DNA of 64,000 nt from Bittarella massiliensis (ex Durand et al. 2017) (GCF_001486165.1 NZ_LN908977.1:822122-886121), one strand, 5' to 3'. Shown: positions 7,357 to 15,614, counted from the first letter of the stretch. The notes: a model not told the origin generated them from the letters alone. Made by a program: numbers and translations.

Positions 7357-9960
7357 CTACTCCCTGGCGATCTTGACCAGCTCGTACAGGAAGTTGAGGG
7401 CCTCGATGGGGGTGTAGGCGTTGGGGTCGATTTCCCGGACCTTCTGCACCAGGGCGCTCTCCACCGCCGAGGAGAAGAGGTCGGGCACCGCCTCCTCCCG
7501 CGGGGCGGCCGGTGTCGCGGCCTGGGGGGCCTGCGCCTCCAGCGAAGCCAATATCTCCTTGGCCCGCTCCACCACCGCGCCGGTCACCCCTGCCAGTTTG
7601 GCCACCTCGATGCCGTAGCTCTCGTCGGCCCCACCGGGGATGATCCGCCGCAGGAAGGTGATGTCGTCCCCCCGCTTCTTCACGGCGATGTTGTAGTTTT
7701 TCACGTTGGGCAGGGCCCTCTCCACCTCGGTGAGTTCGTGGTAGTGGGTGGCAAAGAGGGTCTTGGCCCCCAGCTTTTTGGGGTCGGCGATGTACTCGAT
7801 CACCGCCCGAGCGATGCTCATCCCGTCAAAGGTGGAGGTGCCGCGGCCGATTTCGTCCAGGATCAAGAGGCTCTGTTTGGTGGCGTTGTCCAGTATGTAG
7901 GCCACCTCGCTCATCTCCACCATAAAGGTGGACTTGCCCGCCGACAGGTCGTCGGAGGCGCCCACCCGGGTAAAGACCGCGTCCACGACGCCGATCTCCG
8001 CCGCCGAGGCGGGGACAAAGCAGCCCACCTGCGCCATGAGGGTGATGAGGGCCACCTGCCGCATGTAGGTGGACTTGCCGGCCATATTGGGGCCGGTGAT
8101 GATGGCCACCAGGTTTTCCCGCCCGTCGAGCAGGGTGTCGTTGGGGACAAAGGGCACGTCCTTTTGCAGCTGCTCCACCACCGGGTGGCGGCCGTCCTTG
8201 ATTTGGATGCGGCTGCCGCCGGTCATCTGGGGCCGGCAGTAGCCGTTGCGGGCGGATACCTCGGCGAAGGAGCAGAAGACATCCAGCCGGGCCAGGGCCT
8301 TGGCGGTGGTCTCCACCTCCTCGATGCGGGCGGCGATCTCCTTGCAGACGCCGTCGTAGAGGGTGCGCTCCAGGGCGATGATGCTGTCGTTTGCGCCCAG
8401 GATGCGGTTTTCCAGCTCCTTGAGCTCCTGGGTGATATAGCGCTCGCAGTTGACCAGGGTCTGCTTGCGGATAAAGCCGTCCGGCACCAGTTCGGTCTGG
8501 GACTTGCTGACCTCGATAAAGTAGCCGAACACCTTGTTGAAGCCGATTTTCAGGTTGCGGATGCCGGTCTCCTCTTTCAGGCGGGCCTCCATCTGCATGA
8601 GGATGTCCTTGCTGTTTTCAATTAGGTCCCGCAGCTCGTCCACCTCGGCGTTGTAGCCCCGCTTGATGACCCGGCCGTCCTTGAGGGTCACCGGCGGGTC
8701 GTCCTCGATGGCCCGGTCCACCAGCTCCTTGATTTCGGGCAGTTCGCTGATTTGCAGGTGGCACTCCACCAGGGCGCTGCTGTGCCGTTCGGCCAGCAGG
8801 TCCCGGACAGGGGGGAGTTGCTGTGCTGTAAAGGAGAGCGCCTTTACCTCTTTTGGGGAGGCGCTGCCGTAGACGATGCGGGACATCAGCCGCTCCACAT
8901 CGGCGATGTGGGAGAGGTGCTCGGCAATGTCGGCGCGCGCCGAGGGCTGGTCCACCAGCTCCTCCACCGCGTCCAGCCGCTTTTCGATGTGGACAATGTT
9001 TTGCAGCGGCTGTTCCAGGTAGCTGCGGATGAGGCGCTTGCCCATAGCGGTGTGGGTGCGGTCGAGCACCCAGAGCAGGCTGCCCTTCTTCTCCCCCCGG
9101 CGCATAGTCTCGGTGAGTTCCAGGTTGCGGCGGGTGTTGATGTCCAGGTTCATGTACTGCTCGCAGCGGTAAAAGTCCAGCTCCCGGATGCGGGAGACCC
9201 CTTTTTGCTGGGTGTGGTCCAGGTAGTGCAGCAGGATGGAGAGGGCCAGGACGCACTCTTCCCTGTCCTCGAGCTGCAAGTCGGAGAGGGCGATGGCGTC
9301 AAACTGGGCGAGGATGCGAGCCTCGTTCTCCTCTCTGCCGAACTGGTCGCCCACCAGCTTGACCGCCCGGCAGCCGATGGCCTCCTTCACGGCCTCTAGG
9401 TGGTATTTCAGTTGGAGGGAGTTTTGACAGAGGAGGATCTCGCTGGGGGAGAATTTTCCCAGCTGGTCCACCAGCTTCTGGCGGACATCCCGCCCCCGCA
9501 GTTCGGTCACCAGACACTCGCCGGTGGAGACGTCGGCAAAGCAGACCCCGCAGCGGTTTTTCCCGGTGGCCACGGCGCAGAGGTAGTTGTTCTTCCCCTC
9601 TTCCAGCATCCCGCCCTCCAGCAGGGTGCCGGGGGTGTAGATGCGAATGACCTCCCGCTCCACCAGATTGGGGCCCTTGGTGGGCTCGCTCATCTGCTCG
9701 CAGACGGCCACGTTGTACCCCTTTTTCAGCAGCCGCTGAATGTAGGCCTCGCAGCTGTGGTAGGGCACGCCGCACATGGGGGCGCGCTCCTCCTGGCCGC
9801 AGTCGCGGCCGGTGAGGGTCAGTTCCAGCTCTTTGGAGACCTTGATGGCGTCGTCAAAGAACATCTCGTAGAAGTCGCCCAGGCGAAAAAAGAGGATCTC
9901 GTCCTTGTGCTGCTCCTTGATGTCCATGTACTGCTGCATCATCGGTGACAGTGGTGCCAT
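7357..9960 (-). CDS. mutS: DNA mismatch repair protein MutS
   Basis: 867 residues, normal for MutS1. The mismatch-reading motif F-Y-E lies in F-R-L-G-D-F-Y-E-M-F near residue 30. Connector, core and clamp domains follow. The ATPase has Walker A G-P-N-M-A-G-K-S-T near 620, D-E-I-G-R-G-T-S-T-F-D (Walker B and signature), and T-H-Y-H-E-L-T. MutS binds mismatches and recruits MutL, encoded directly downstream. The ATG has GGAGAGG at suitable distance. A strong terminator-like hairpin lies between this gene and the upstream YmcA-family gene, so mutS may have partly separate transcription. Confidence 0.97.
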   Translation of the reverse strand: MAPLSPMMQQYMDIKEQHKDEILFFRLGDFYEMFFDDAIKVSKELELTLTGRDCGQEERAPMCGVPYHSCEAYIQRLLKKGYNVAVCEQMSEPTKGPNLVEREVIRIYTPGTLLEGGMLEEGKNNYLCAVATGKNRCGVCFADVSTGECLVTELRGRDVRQKLVDQLGKFSPSEILLCQNSLQLKYHLEAVKEAIGCRAVKLVGDQFGREENEARILAQFDAIALSDLQLEDREECVLALSILLHYLDHTQQKGVSRIRELDFYRCEQYMNLDINTRRNLELTETMRRGEKKGSLLWVLDRTHTAMGKRLIRSYLEQPLQNIVHIEKRLDAVEELVDQPSARADIAEHLSHIADVERLMSRIVYGSASPKEVKALSFTAQQLPPVRDLLAERHSSALVECHLQISELPEIKELVDRAIEDDPPVTLKDGRVIKRGYNAEVDELRDLIENSKDILMQMEARLKEETGIRNLKIGFNKVFGYFIEVSKSQTELVPDGFIRKQTLVNCERYITQELKELENRILGANDSIIALERTLYDGVCKEIAARIEEVETTAKALARLDVFCSFAEVSARNGYCRPQMTGGSRIQIKDGRHPVVEQLQKDVPFVPNDTLLDGRENLVAIITGPNMAGKSTYMRQVALITLMAQVGCFVPASAAEIGVVDAVFTRVGASDDLSAGKSTFMVEMSEVAYILDNATKQSLLILDEIGRGTSTFDGMSIARAVIEYIADPKKLGAKTLFATHYHELTEVERALPNVKNYNIAVKKRGDDITFLRRIIPGGADESYGIEVAKLAGVTGAVVERAKEILASLEAQAPQAATPAAPREEAVPDLFSSAVESALVQKVREIDPNAYTPIEALNFLYELVKIARE

Positions 9961-10000
9961 TTTTTACCTCTCCATCCAATCAAAGTGTGCGAAAGAAAAA

Positions 10001-10048
10001 GGGGCGGCGCGGCCTCTCCCGCCGGGGAGAGGCCGCCCGCCGCGCCCC
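10001..10048 (-). terminator. Strong hairpin with T-tract between the YmcA-family gene and mutS
   Basis: On the minus strand a very GC-rich stem (GCGGCCTCTCCC paired with GGGAGAGGCCGC, extended by flanking GC pairs) is followed by TTTTTCTTT. It starts right at the stop of the upstream gene and is 40 bp before the mutS start, so it should end or attenuate miaB-operon transcripts before mutS. Confidence 0.75.
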
Positions 10049-10050
10049 GC

Positions 10051-10461
10051 TTACTGCCCGCAGCCGGAGCAGGAGGAGCAGTTGCCGCCACAGCCGGCGG
10101 CGCTCACGTCGATCTCGTCGGGGTCCTCGCCGTTGATGGCCATCATCAAGATGTTGGTGATCTGGTTGGCCAGCTTGTCCACCTCGTCCTTGGCGGCGCT
10201 GAAGGCCAGCATGTGGGGGTTTTTCATGATTTCGGTGTAGAGGGTGCGCATCTCGGCGTTGAGCTGGTCGATACGGGCTTTGTCCTTCTCGCTCTTGCTC
10301 ATCTCGGCGTTGAGGTTCATCCGCACCAGGTTGAACTTGCCGATGGCAGCCCCCAGCTCCTTGTCCTCGTCGTTTTGCTGCTGGGCCAACTGCAGGGCCA
10401 GGTAGCGCTCGTCCTTCTGAATTTCCTTGGCCAGTTCTCTGGCCTGTGCGATAATATCCAT
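10051..10461 (-). CDS. YlbF/YmcA (Com_YlbF) family protein with Cys-rich tail
   Basis: 136 residues from the ATG at 10461, chosen for GGAGG eight bases upstream; the frame is open 21 codons further. The body is the all-helical YlbF/YmcA fold (M-D-I-I-A-Q-A-R-E-L-A-K-E-I). In B. subtilis miaB is followed by ymcA (ricA), then cotE, mutS and mutL; the same order minus cotE appears here, so this is probably the RicA counterpart. RicA, YlbF and YaaT form a complex carrying Fe-S clusters that influences RNase Y-dependent mRNA processing. The tail contains five cysteines as C-G-G-N-C-S-S-C-S-G-C-G-Q, a plausible metal or cluster ligand set (inference). Confidence 0.85.
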   Translation of the reverse strand: MDIIAQARELAKEIQKDERYLALQLAQQQNDEDKELGAAIGKFNLVRMNLNAEMSKSEKDKARIDQLNAEMRTLYTEIMKNPHMLAFSAAKDEVDKLANQITNILMMAINGEDPDEIDVSAAGCGGNCSSCSGCGQ

Positions 10462-10551
10462 TTTCAAATCCTCCGCTCTCTCCCCCGCGCCCTTTGGCGG
10501 GCTTCGGGGGGACAAATCGTTCATTTTCTCTTTTGGAGTCGGGGCAGGGGG

Positions 10552-11970
10552 CTAAACCAGCTCGCCCGCCACCGCCCAGTTTTGCGCCTCGGTGATCTTG
10601 ACCTGAACAAACTGTCCGCCAAGGCCCTCCTCCCCGGCAAAGGCGACCACGGTCCCGTGCTCGTCCCGCCCGGTCATCTGCCCGGGCTGTTTGCCGGGGC
10701 CGTCCACCAGCACCCGCAGGGTCTGGCCCACCAGCCCCGCAAAGCGGGCGCTGCCGACGGCGCGCTGTACCTCTTGCAGTTGGGCAAACCAGCGGCTCTT
10801 CTCGGCCGCGGGGATGGGGTCTTCCATCCCCGCGGCGCGGGTGCCCGGCCGAGGGGAGAAGATGAAGATGAAGAGGCTGGCGTAGCCCACCTCCCGCACC
10901 AGATCCACCGTCTGCAAAAATTCCTCTTCGCTCTCGCCGGGGAAGCCGACAATGATGTCGCTGGTAAAGGTGACGCCGGGGATGACCGCCTTGGCGTAGG
11001 CGATCTTTTCCAGATAACCCGCCCGGTCGTAGTGGCGGTTCATCTCCCGCAGCACCCGGTCGCTGCCCGACTGCACCGGCAGGTGGATGTGGCTGCAGAG
11101 CTTCTCCTCCCTGGCGATGAGGTCCAGGAGCTTATGGGTGATGTCCTTGGGGTGGGAGGTCATGAACCGCACCCAGAAGTCGCCGGGGATGCGGCAGATG
11201 CGCGCGAGCAGGTCGGCAAAGTCGCAGGGCTCGTCCAGCCCCTTGCCGTAGCTGTTGACGTTTTGCCCCAGCAGGGTGATCTCTTTGTACCCGGCCTCCA
11301 CCAGGCCGCGCACCTCGGCCACCACGTCCTCGGGGCGGCGGCTGACCTCGCGGCCGCGCACCAGGGGCACCACGCAGTAGGAGCAGAAGTTGTCGCAGCC
11401 GTACATGATGGGGACCCAGGCCTTGACCGACCCGTCCCGGCGCACCGGCATCCCCTCGACGATCACGTTCTCCCCCTCCTCGGCGTCGAAGACCCGGGCG
11501 GGGCTGCCCTGCCGCCCCCGCAGCACCTCGCAGAGGTTTTGGGGGAAATTTTGCAGGGCGTGGGTGCCAAAGACCAGATCCACAAAGGGATAGCTGCGGC
11601 GGATGCGCTCCTGCACCGGCTTTTGCTGCATCATGCAGCCGCACAGGCCGATGACCATGCCGGGGTTTTTGGCCTTGTAGCCCTTGAGGGCCCCCACGTT
11701 GCCGTAGAGCTTTTGCTCGGCGTGCTCCCGCACGGCGCAGGTGTTGTAGATGACCAGGTCGGCCTCCTCCCGGCGCTCGGTGAAGTCGTAGCCGATCTCG
11801 GCGAGCATCCCCTTGATCTTCTCCCCGTCGCTGACATTCTGCTGGCAGCCGTAGGAGTGGATGTGGGCCAGGGGCCGCCGGGCCCCGTAGAGGGCGAGGC
11901 ATTGCTGTCTGGCGGCCTCGATCCCCGCGCTGGAAAAGCGGGGGGAAGGCGGGTTTGTTTGGGTCTTCAA
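10552..11970 (-). CDS. miaB: tRNA-2-methylthio-N6-dimethylallyladenosine synthase MiaB
   Basis: 472 residues from a TTG at 11970. This start is preferred to the ATG at 11994 because AGGAGG lies 7 nt before the TTG and inside the longer frame. The N-terminal methylthiotransferase domain has Cys in S-Y-G-C-Q-Q-N, N-T-C-A-V-R and L-C-G-C-M. The radical SAM motif is C-D-N-F-C-S-Y-C, and a TRAM domain closes the protein. MiaB methylthiolates i6A37, the product of MiaA encoded further along this gene run. A good extended -10 promoter lies just upstream at 12004-12032. Confidence 0.96.
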   Translation of the reverse strand: MKTQTNPPSPRFSSAGIEAARQQCLALYGARRPLAHIHSYGCQQNVSDGEKIKGMLAEIGYDFTERREEADLVIYNTCAVREHAEQKLYGNVGALKGYKAKNPGMVIGLCGCMMQQKPVQERIRRSYPFVDLVFGTHALQNFPQNLCEVLRGRQGSPARVFDAEEGENVIVEGMPVRRDGSVKAWVPIMYGCDNFCSYCVVPLVRGREVSRRPEDVVAEVRGLVEAGYKEITLLGQNVNSYGKGLDEPCDFADLLARICRIPGDFWVRFMTSHPKDITHKLLDLIAREEKLCSHIHLPVQSGSDRVLREMNRHYDRAGYLEKIAYAKAVIPGVTFTSDIIVGFPGESEEEFLQTVDLVREVGYASLFIFIFSPRPGTRAAGMEDPIPAAEKSRWFAQLQEVQRAVGSARFAGLVGQTLRVLVDGPGKQPGQMTGRDEHGTVVAFAGEEGLGGQFVQVKITEAQNWAVAGELV

Positions 11971-12003
11971 AGGTGTTCCTCCTAATTTGTCCATTCGCGT
12001 TTC

Positions 12004-12032
12004 ATCATACCATTTTTGTCTCTTTGCTTCAA
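12004..12032 (-). promoter_or_regulatory. Promoter of the miaB-mutS-divIVA gene run
   Basis: On the minus strand TTGAAG (12032-12027), a 17-nt spacer and TATGAT (12009-12004) with a TG one base before the -10 form an extended sigma-A promoter. It ends 34 bp before the miaB start. Confidence 0.75.
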
Positions 12033-12093
12033 GTTCCGGTTGTGAAGATTATGAAAATTCGCAGAAAACCTTCCATCTTTTTTCCGGGTATAC

Positions 12094-12099
12094 TATAAT
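12094..12099 (+). promoter_or_regulatory. Probable -10 box of the AI-2E family permease gene
   Basis: TATAAT at 12094-12099 lies 25 bp before the TTG start. No convincing -35 is seen at 16-18 bp spacing (TTCCAT is the nearest). It is divergent from the miaB promoter. Confidence 0.45.
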
Positions 12100-12123
12100 T
12101 GGAATTTATAAGGATGTGATTTT

Positions 12124-13260
12124 TTGAAACCGACGCAAGACTTCAACTTCAAGCGGTGGGTCTGGCCCATCACCTACGGCATTCTGCTCTTCTTTTTGCT
12201 GCAAAACATCGGCCGCATCTTCAACCTGGCGGACGGGATGATGGGGCTCCTCTCCCCCATCGTCATCGGCTTTTTCATCGCCTTTATCCTCAACATCCCC
12301 ATGCGGGCCATCGAGCGGGGGCTGGTCAATCGCTTCCTCGTCCGCAAGGAACTGCCCTCCCTGCGCCGCACCATCTCCATCCTGCTGACGCTGCTGGTGG
12401 TGATCCTCCTCTTCACCGTCATCGTCCGCTATGTGGGCCCCCAGCTCACCGACAGCGTGATGCTGCTGGGCCGGCAGATGCCCGGCTACATGAACGAGGT
12501 GCAAAAGTGGGTGACCGACATCTCGCAAAACGTCGAGCTGCCCGCCGAGGTGGCCACCAAACTCACCACCTATTTCAACGACGCCCTGCAGTGGCTGCTC
12601 AACTTCCTCACCGACTTTGTGCCCAAACTCATCGGCGGGGTGGTGGGCTTTGCCTCCAGCCTCATCAACGTCTTCATGGGCCTCGTCTTCGCCCTCTACA
12701 TGCTCTTCAACAAGGAGAAGATGGTGCGCGGGGTGAAAAAACTCACCGCCGCCCTCCTCCCCGAGAACATCTTCCGCAAGGTGCACGACGTGGCCGCACT
12801 CACCAACAACACCTTCAACGGCTACTTCACCGGCCAGCTCACCGAGGCCTTTGTCCTCGGCGGCCTCTGCTTTTTGGGGATGAGCATCTTCCGCTTCCCC
12901 TACGCCCCCCTCATCAGCGTCATCGTGGGGGTCACCGCCCTCATCCCCATCCTGGGCGCCTATCTGGGGGCCATCCCCAGCGCCTTCCTCATCCTCATTG
13001 AAAACCCCATCAAGGCCCTGTGGTTCGTCATCTTCATCGTCTGCCTGCAGCAGTTGGAGGGCAGTCTCATCTACCCCCGCATCGTGGGCTCCTCCATCGG
13101 CCTCACCGGCTTTTGGGTGATGGCGGCCCTCATCGTCGGCGGCGGCATCGCCGGCATCCCCGGGGTCATCATCGGCGTCCCCGCCTGCTCGGTCCTCTAC
13201 ACCCTCACCTCCAAAAAGACAAACGAGGTCCTCAAGAAAAAACAGCTGGACATCCGCTGA
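12124..13260 (+). CDS. AI-2E family transporter (YtvI/PerM-like permease)
   Basis: 378 residues with about eight membrane segments, including paired N-terminal helices at about 15-35 and 42-60 and a C-terminal group after 230. The family pattern P-I-L-G-A-Y-L-G-A-I-P lies near 275-290. A hydrophilic loop (about 110-160) separates the two halves, as in this family. Members include the E. coli AI-2 exporter TqsA and sodium/proton antiporters, so the substrate cannot be assigned. The TTG start at 12124 follows AAGGATG by a normal distance. It is single-gene, between divergent miaB and a bidirectional terminator. Confidence 0.88.
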   Translation: MKPTQDFNFKRWVWPITYGILLFFLLQNIGRIFNLADGMMGLLSPIVIGFFIAFILNIPMRAIERGLVNRFLVRKELPSLRRTISILLTLLVVILLFTVIVRYVGPQLTDSVMLLGRQMPGYMNEVQKWVTDISQNVELPAEVATKLTTYFNDALQWLLNFLTDFVPKLIGGVVGFASSLINVFMGLVFALYMLFNKEKMVRGVKKLTAALLPENIFRKVHDVAALTNNTFNGYFTGQLTEAFVLGGLCFLGMSIFRFPYAPLISVIVGVTALIPILGAYLGAIPSAFLILIENPIKALWFVIFIVCLQQLEGSLIYPRIVGSSIGLTGFWVMAALIVGGGIAGIPGVIIGVPACSVLYTLTSKKTNEVLKKKQLDIR

Positions 13261-13272
13261 ACCCCACCGGCA

Positions 13273-13310
13273 AAAAAGCGGCGCCGCCTTTATGGGCGGC
13301 GCCGCTTTTT
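13273..13310. terminator. Bidirectional intrinsic terminator between converging genes
   Basis: A perfect 16-bp stem (13273-13288 with 13295-13310) has loop TTTATG. A-tracts and T-tracts are on both sides, so it can serve the AI-2E gene on plus and the DUF4097 gene on minus. Confidence 0.9.
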
Positions 13311-13334
13311 GCACGTTCAGAAAGAAAACCAGGT

Positions 13335-14474
13335 TCAGGACTGGGTGAAGGAGATGTCGATGTTGCCATTGGTGGTGGTGCAGTAAAACTGCTTCTGCGC
13401 GCCCGTCCCGCCGCTCTCGCCCAGGTTGGACTTGCCGTTGGTGGTGGTGCAGCGGTAGTTGTAGTCGCCCTGGCTGCCCACAAAGCTGCCCTTGATGGAG
13501 GCGTTGGTGGTCTTGAAGTTGGCGGTGGTGGCCTCCATCCGCTCAAACTCGACCCGGCCGTTTTTGGAGATGGCGGTAAAGGTCTTTCTACAAGCGATGC
13601 GCTCGAGCCGCACGGCGGCGTTGGTGGTCTCCACCGTGGCCACTCCCGCCTGGGAATCCTCCAGGGTGAGGGAGCCGTTGGTGGTCTTGAGCCAGAGGGT
13701 GTTCCCCACGTCCAGGGCCCGCCCTTTGATGGTGCCGTTTCTGGTCTCTGCCTCCAGTTCACCGCTGGCGGTGACGCTGTCCAGGTCGATGGAGGAGTTG
13801 GTGGTCTTCATCTCCAGCCGGCCCGCCTTGACCTGGGTGAGGTGCAGCGAGCCGTTGGTGGTCGAGAGGGTGGTCGTCCCCTCCACCGACAGGTCCTCCA
13901 ACTCGATGCGGGCGTTGGTGGTGCTGGCCTTCAACTGGGGCAGGGTGCAGCTCTCCACCTCGATGGCGGCATTGGAGGTGTCCAGCGACAGGTCCGCCAA
14001 CCGCTCCATCCCGTTACAGCTGATCTTGCCGTTGGTGGTGCGCACCGAGAGCAGTTTCTGGTAGTCCTGCGGCACCCGCAGGACACAGCGGGTGCGGGCC
14101 TCGTTCAGGCCGCTGAACATTCCCGACCAGACCCGACGCAGCCAGTTGTAGTGCCGCTCGGTGTTGACGCTGCGCACCCGCAGCACCCCGTTCTCGTTGG
14201 TTATTTCAAACTTGCAGTACTTGGTCTCGGTGTACTCGAGGGCGATCTCCGTCCCCTCGGCGGGGAGGATCTCCACCCGCCGGTTGCCCAGTTCCAGGCG
14301 GATCTCCTCCACCCCCGCGGCCGGGGCGCTGTAACTCTTCTCCTCGATTTCGTCGTTGGTGGCGTCCAACTGCCAGACGTCGAAGCCGACCATGGCAAAG
14401 GCGCCGCCCGCCAGCAGGGCCCCGGCGACACAGAGCGCCGCGGCGGCGATCAGCCAACCCCTAATGTGCTTCAT
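13335..14474 (-). CDS. DUF4097 repeat protein (predicted beta-helix, membrane-anchored)
   Basis: 379 residues from the ATG at 14474 (AAAGGGGG upstream; frame open 10 codons further). An N-terminal membrane or signal segment (about 4-28) precedes an extracytoplasmic domain. From about residue 145 to the end, T-T-N-G/A/S or close variants recur about 12 times at roughly 19-23 residue spacing, as expected for a DUF4097 right-handed beta-helix. The gene overlaps the upstream DUF1700 gene by 14 bp and belongs to the PadR-DUF1700-DUF4097 cassette common in Firmicutes. Function is unknown; an envelope or stress-response role is often suggested (inference). The repeats are visible in the DNA as recurring GTTGGTGGT on the plus strand. 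Confidence 0.88.
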   Translation of the reverse strand: MKHIRGWLIAAAALCVAGALLAGGAFAMVGFDVWQLDATNDEIEEKSYSAPAAGVEEIRLELGNRRVEILPAEGTEIALEYTETKYCKFEITNENGVLRVRSVNTERHYNWLRRVWSGMFSGLNEARTRCVLRVPQDYQKLLSVRTTNGKISCNGMERLADLSLDTSNAAIEVESCTLPQLKASTTNARIELEDLSVEGTTTLSTTNGSLHLTQVKAGRLEMKTTNSSIDLDSVTASGELEAETRNGTIKGRALDVGNTLWLKTTNGSLTLEDSQAGVATVETTNAAVRLERIACRKTFTAISKNGRVEFERMEATTANFKTTNASIKGSFVGSQGDYNYRCTTTNGKSNLGESGGTGAQKQFYCTTTNGNIDISFTQS

Positions 14475-15225
14475 TGACAGCAGCCCCCTTTCTCTTTTTT
14501 CCAATGCTGCCCAGCCAGCCGAAGAGGGCGCTGCAGCCCTTCATCATGGCCTTTGCCAGCCCCCATCCCCCCAGGAAGGAGAGGATGGCAAACCCCGCGA
14601 ACAGCAGGCAGATCCCGATTTGGAAGGCCCCGATCACGGTGTTTTGCGCCAGCAGCGCAAAGGAGGGCACCAAGTAGATGAATCCCGCCGCCAAAAAGGC
14701 GAAGGACATGACAAACAGGGAGAGCACCATCACCCACCCGGCGAAGAGCAGGGCCAGGACGACCATGCCGACCGCCAGCGCCAAACTCGCCCAGATGGGG
14801 CTGGTCACCGCCAGCAGCACGATCTTCAGCACCTGGCTGTCCTCTTTCTGGCGGGGCGGCGGGGGTGCGTAGGGCTGGCCGTAGGGCGGTGCGCCGTAGT
14901 TCCCCGCCGGGGGGGCGCCGTAGGGCGGACGAGGGGCGGTGAAAGGCGCTTGTCCCCCCATCTGCGGCCGCGGGTCGCCGGTCGGAGGCGTCTGCGGCGG
15001 AGGCGCGGCGGGTTCCTTCTTGGCGCCGCCCTCGCTCTCGGCAATCAGTTTGTCGGCGATCTCCTCCACCGGGCCAAACTGGGCGATGACCTCCTCCTCG
15101 TCCATCCCCGCCTCCAGCTTGTCGGCGATCATCTCATTGTAGTAGTCCATGGCCATGTCCCGCTCGCCCTCTGACAGCGGCGCGATCTTCTGGCGCAGGG
15201 CGTTCATAAATTCGTCCCGTCTCAC
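14461..15225 (-). CDS. DUF1700 family membrane protein
   Basis: 254 residues from a GTG at 15225, set by GGAGG seven bases upstream and by a 4-bp GTGA overlap with the padR stop. The first 70 residues have the DUF1700 pattern: R-D-E-F-M-N-A-L near the start, then D-Y-Y-N-E-M-I-A-D-K and Q-F-G-P-V-E-E-I-A. A Pro/Gly/Tyr-rich cytoplasmic linker (about 75-125) and four to five membrane segments (about 130-235) follow. DUF1700 proteins are almost always partnered with PadR regulators and DUF4097 proteins, as here. The molecular role is unknown. Confidence 0.87.
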   Translation of the reverse strand: MRRDEFMNALRQKIAPLSEGERDMAMDYYNEMIADKLEAGMDEEEVIAQFGPVEEIADKLIAESEGGAKKEPAAPPPQTPPTGDPRPQMGGQAPFTAPRPPYGAPPAGNYGAPPYGQPYAPPPPRQKEDSQVLKIVLLAVTSPIWASLALAVGMVVLALLFAGWVMVLSLFVMSFAFLAAGFIYLVPSFALLAQNTVIGAFQIGICLLFAGFAILSFLGGWGLAKAMMKGCSALFGWLGSIGKKRKGAAVNEAH

Positions 15226-15524
15226 AGTGCATCCTCCCCCAAAATATAGCAGTATATCCTCTTTAGCTGCGGCCAGTCCCCGGCGAACTCGCCCAGGCGG
15301 CGGACCCCCTCTTCGGTGATCTTGTAGTATTTGCGCAGGCGGCCGTTGTGTGCCTGGGAATAGGTGGTGAGACAACCGTTTCCCTCCAGGCGCTTGAGGA
15401 TCGGATAGAGAGTCGACTCCGATATCTCTATATATTCTGAGAGATCGCCTATGATTTTGTACCCGTATGAGTCCTCTTTTTTCAGGGCGGTGAGGACACA
15501 TGCCTCCAGCAGCCCCTTTTTCAT
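15222..15524 (-). CDS. PadR-family transcriptional regulator
   Basis: 100 residues from the ATG at 15524. It is a winged-helix PadR N-terminal domain: Y-G-Y-K-I-I-G-D-L, S-E-S-T-L-Y-P-I-L-K-R-L-E (recognition helix) and G-R-L-R-K-Y-Y-K-I-T-E-E-G (wing). It is one of the short PadRs that lack a long C-terminal dimer arm. Relatives typically begin M-D-V-Q-x-K-K-G; here the matching upstream codon (15536-15534) is ATC, placed 7 nt after AAGGAGGG, whereas the ATG is 19 nt from it. Initiation at ATC is therefore possible. It probably represses its own cassette through the dyad at 15559-15579. Confidence 0.88.
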   Translation of the reverse strand: MKKGLLEACVLTALKKEDSYGYKIIGDLSEYIEISESTLYPILKRLEGNGCLTTYSQAHNGRLRKYYKITEEGVRRLGEFAGDWPQLKRIYCYILGEDAL

Positions 15525-15558
15525 CTGTACGTCGATGGCTCATCCCTCCTTACACATA

Positions 15559-15589
15559 ATACTATATTGTACATAGTATACTTTGTCAA
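15559..15589 (-). promoter_or_regulatory. padR operon promoter with overlapping dyad operator
   Basis: Minus strand: TTGACA (15589-15584), 17-nt spacer, TATAGT (15566-15561), a near-consensus promoter. A perfect 7-bp inverted repeat with 7-bp centre (ATACTAT at 15559-15565, ATAGTAT at 15573-15579) covers the -10, the expected place for PadR autorepression. Confidence 0.85.
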
Positions 15590-15614
15590 CCCCTTTTCCC
15601 CTCTTTTCTGAAGG

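Noticed and set aside
12106-13314. 402-codon minus-strand frame opposite the AI-2E permease
   Set aside because: Asp/Glu/Gly/His-rich antisense shadow of a clear membrane protein gene.
14461-15543. A 360-residue protein starting at the ATG 15543
   Set aside because: The first 105 codons overlap padR in another frame and have no family similarity; the DUF1700 protein starts at GTG 15225 behind GGAGG.
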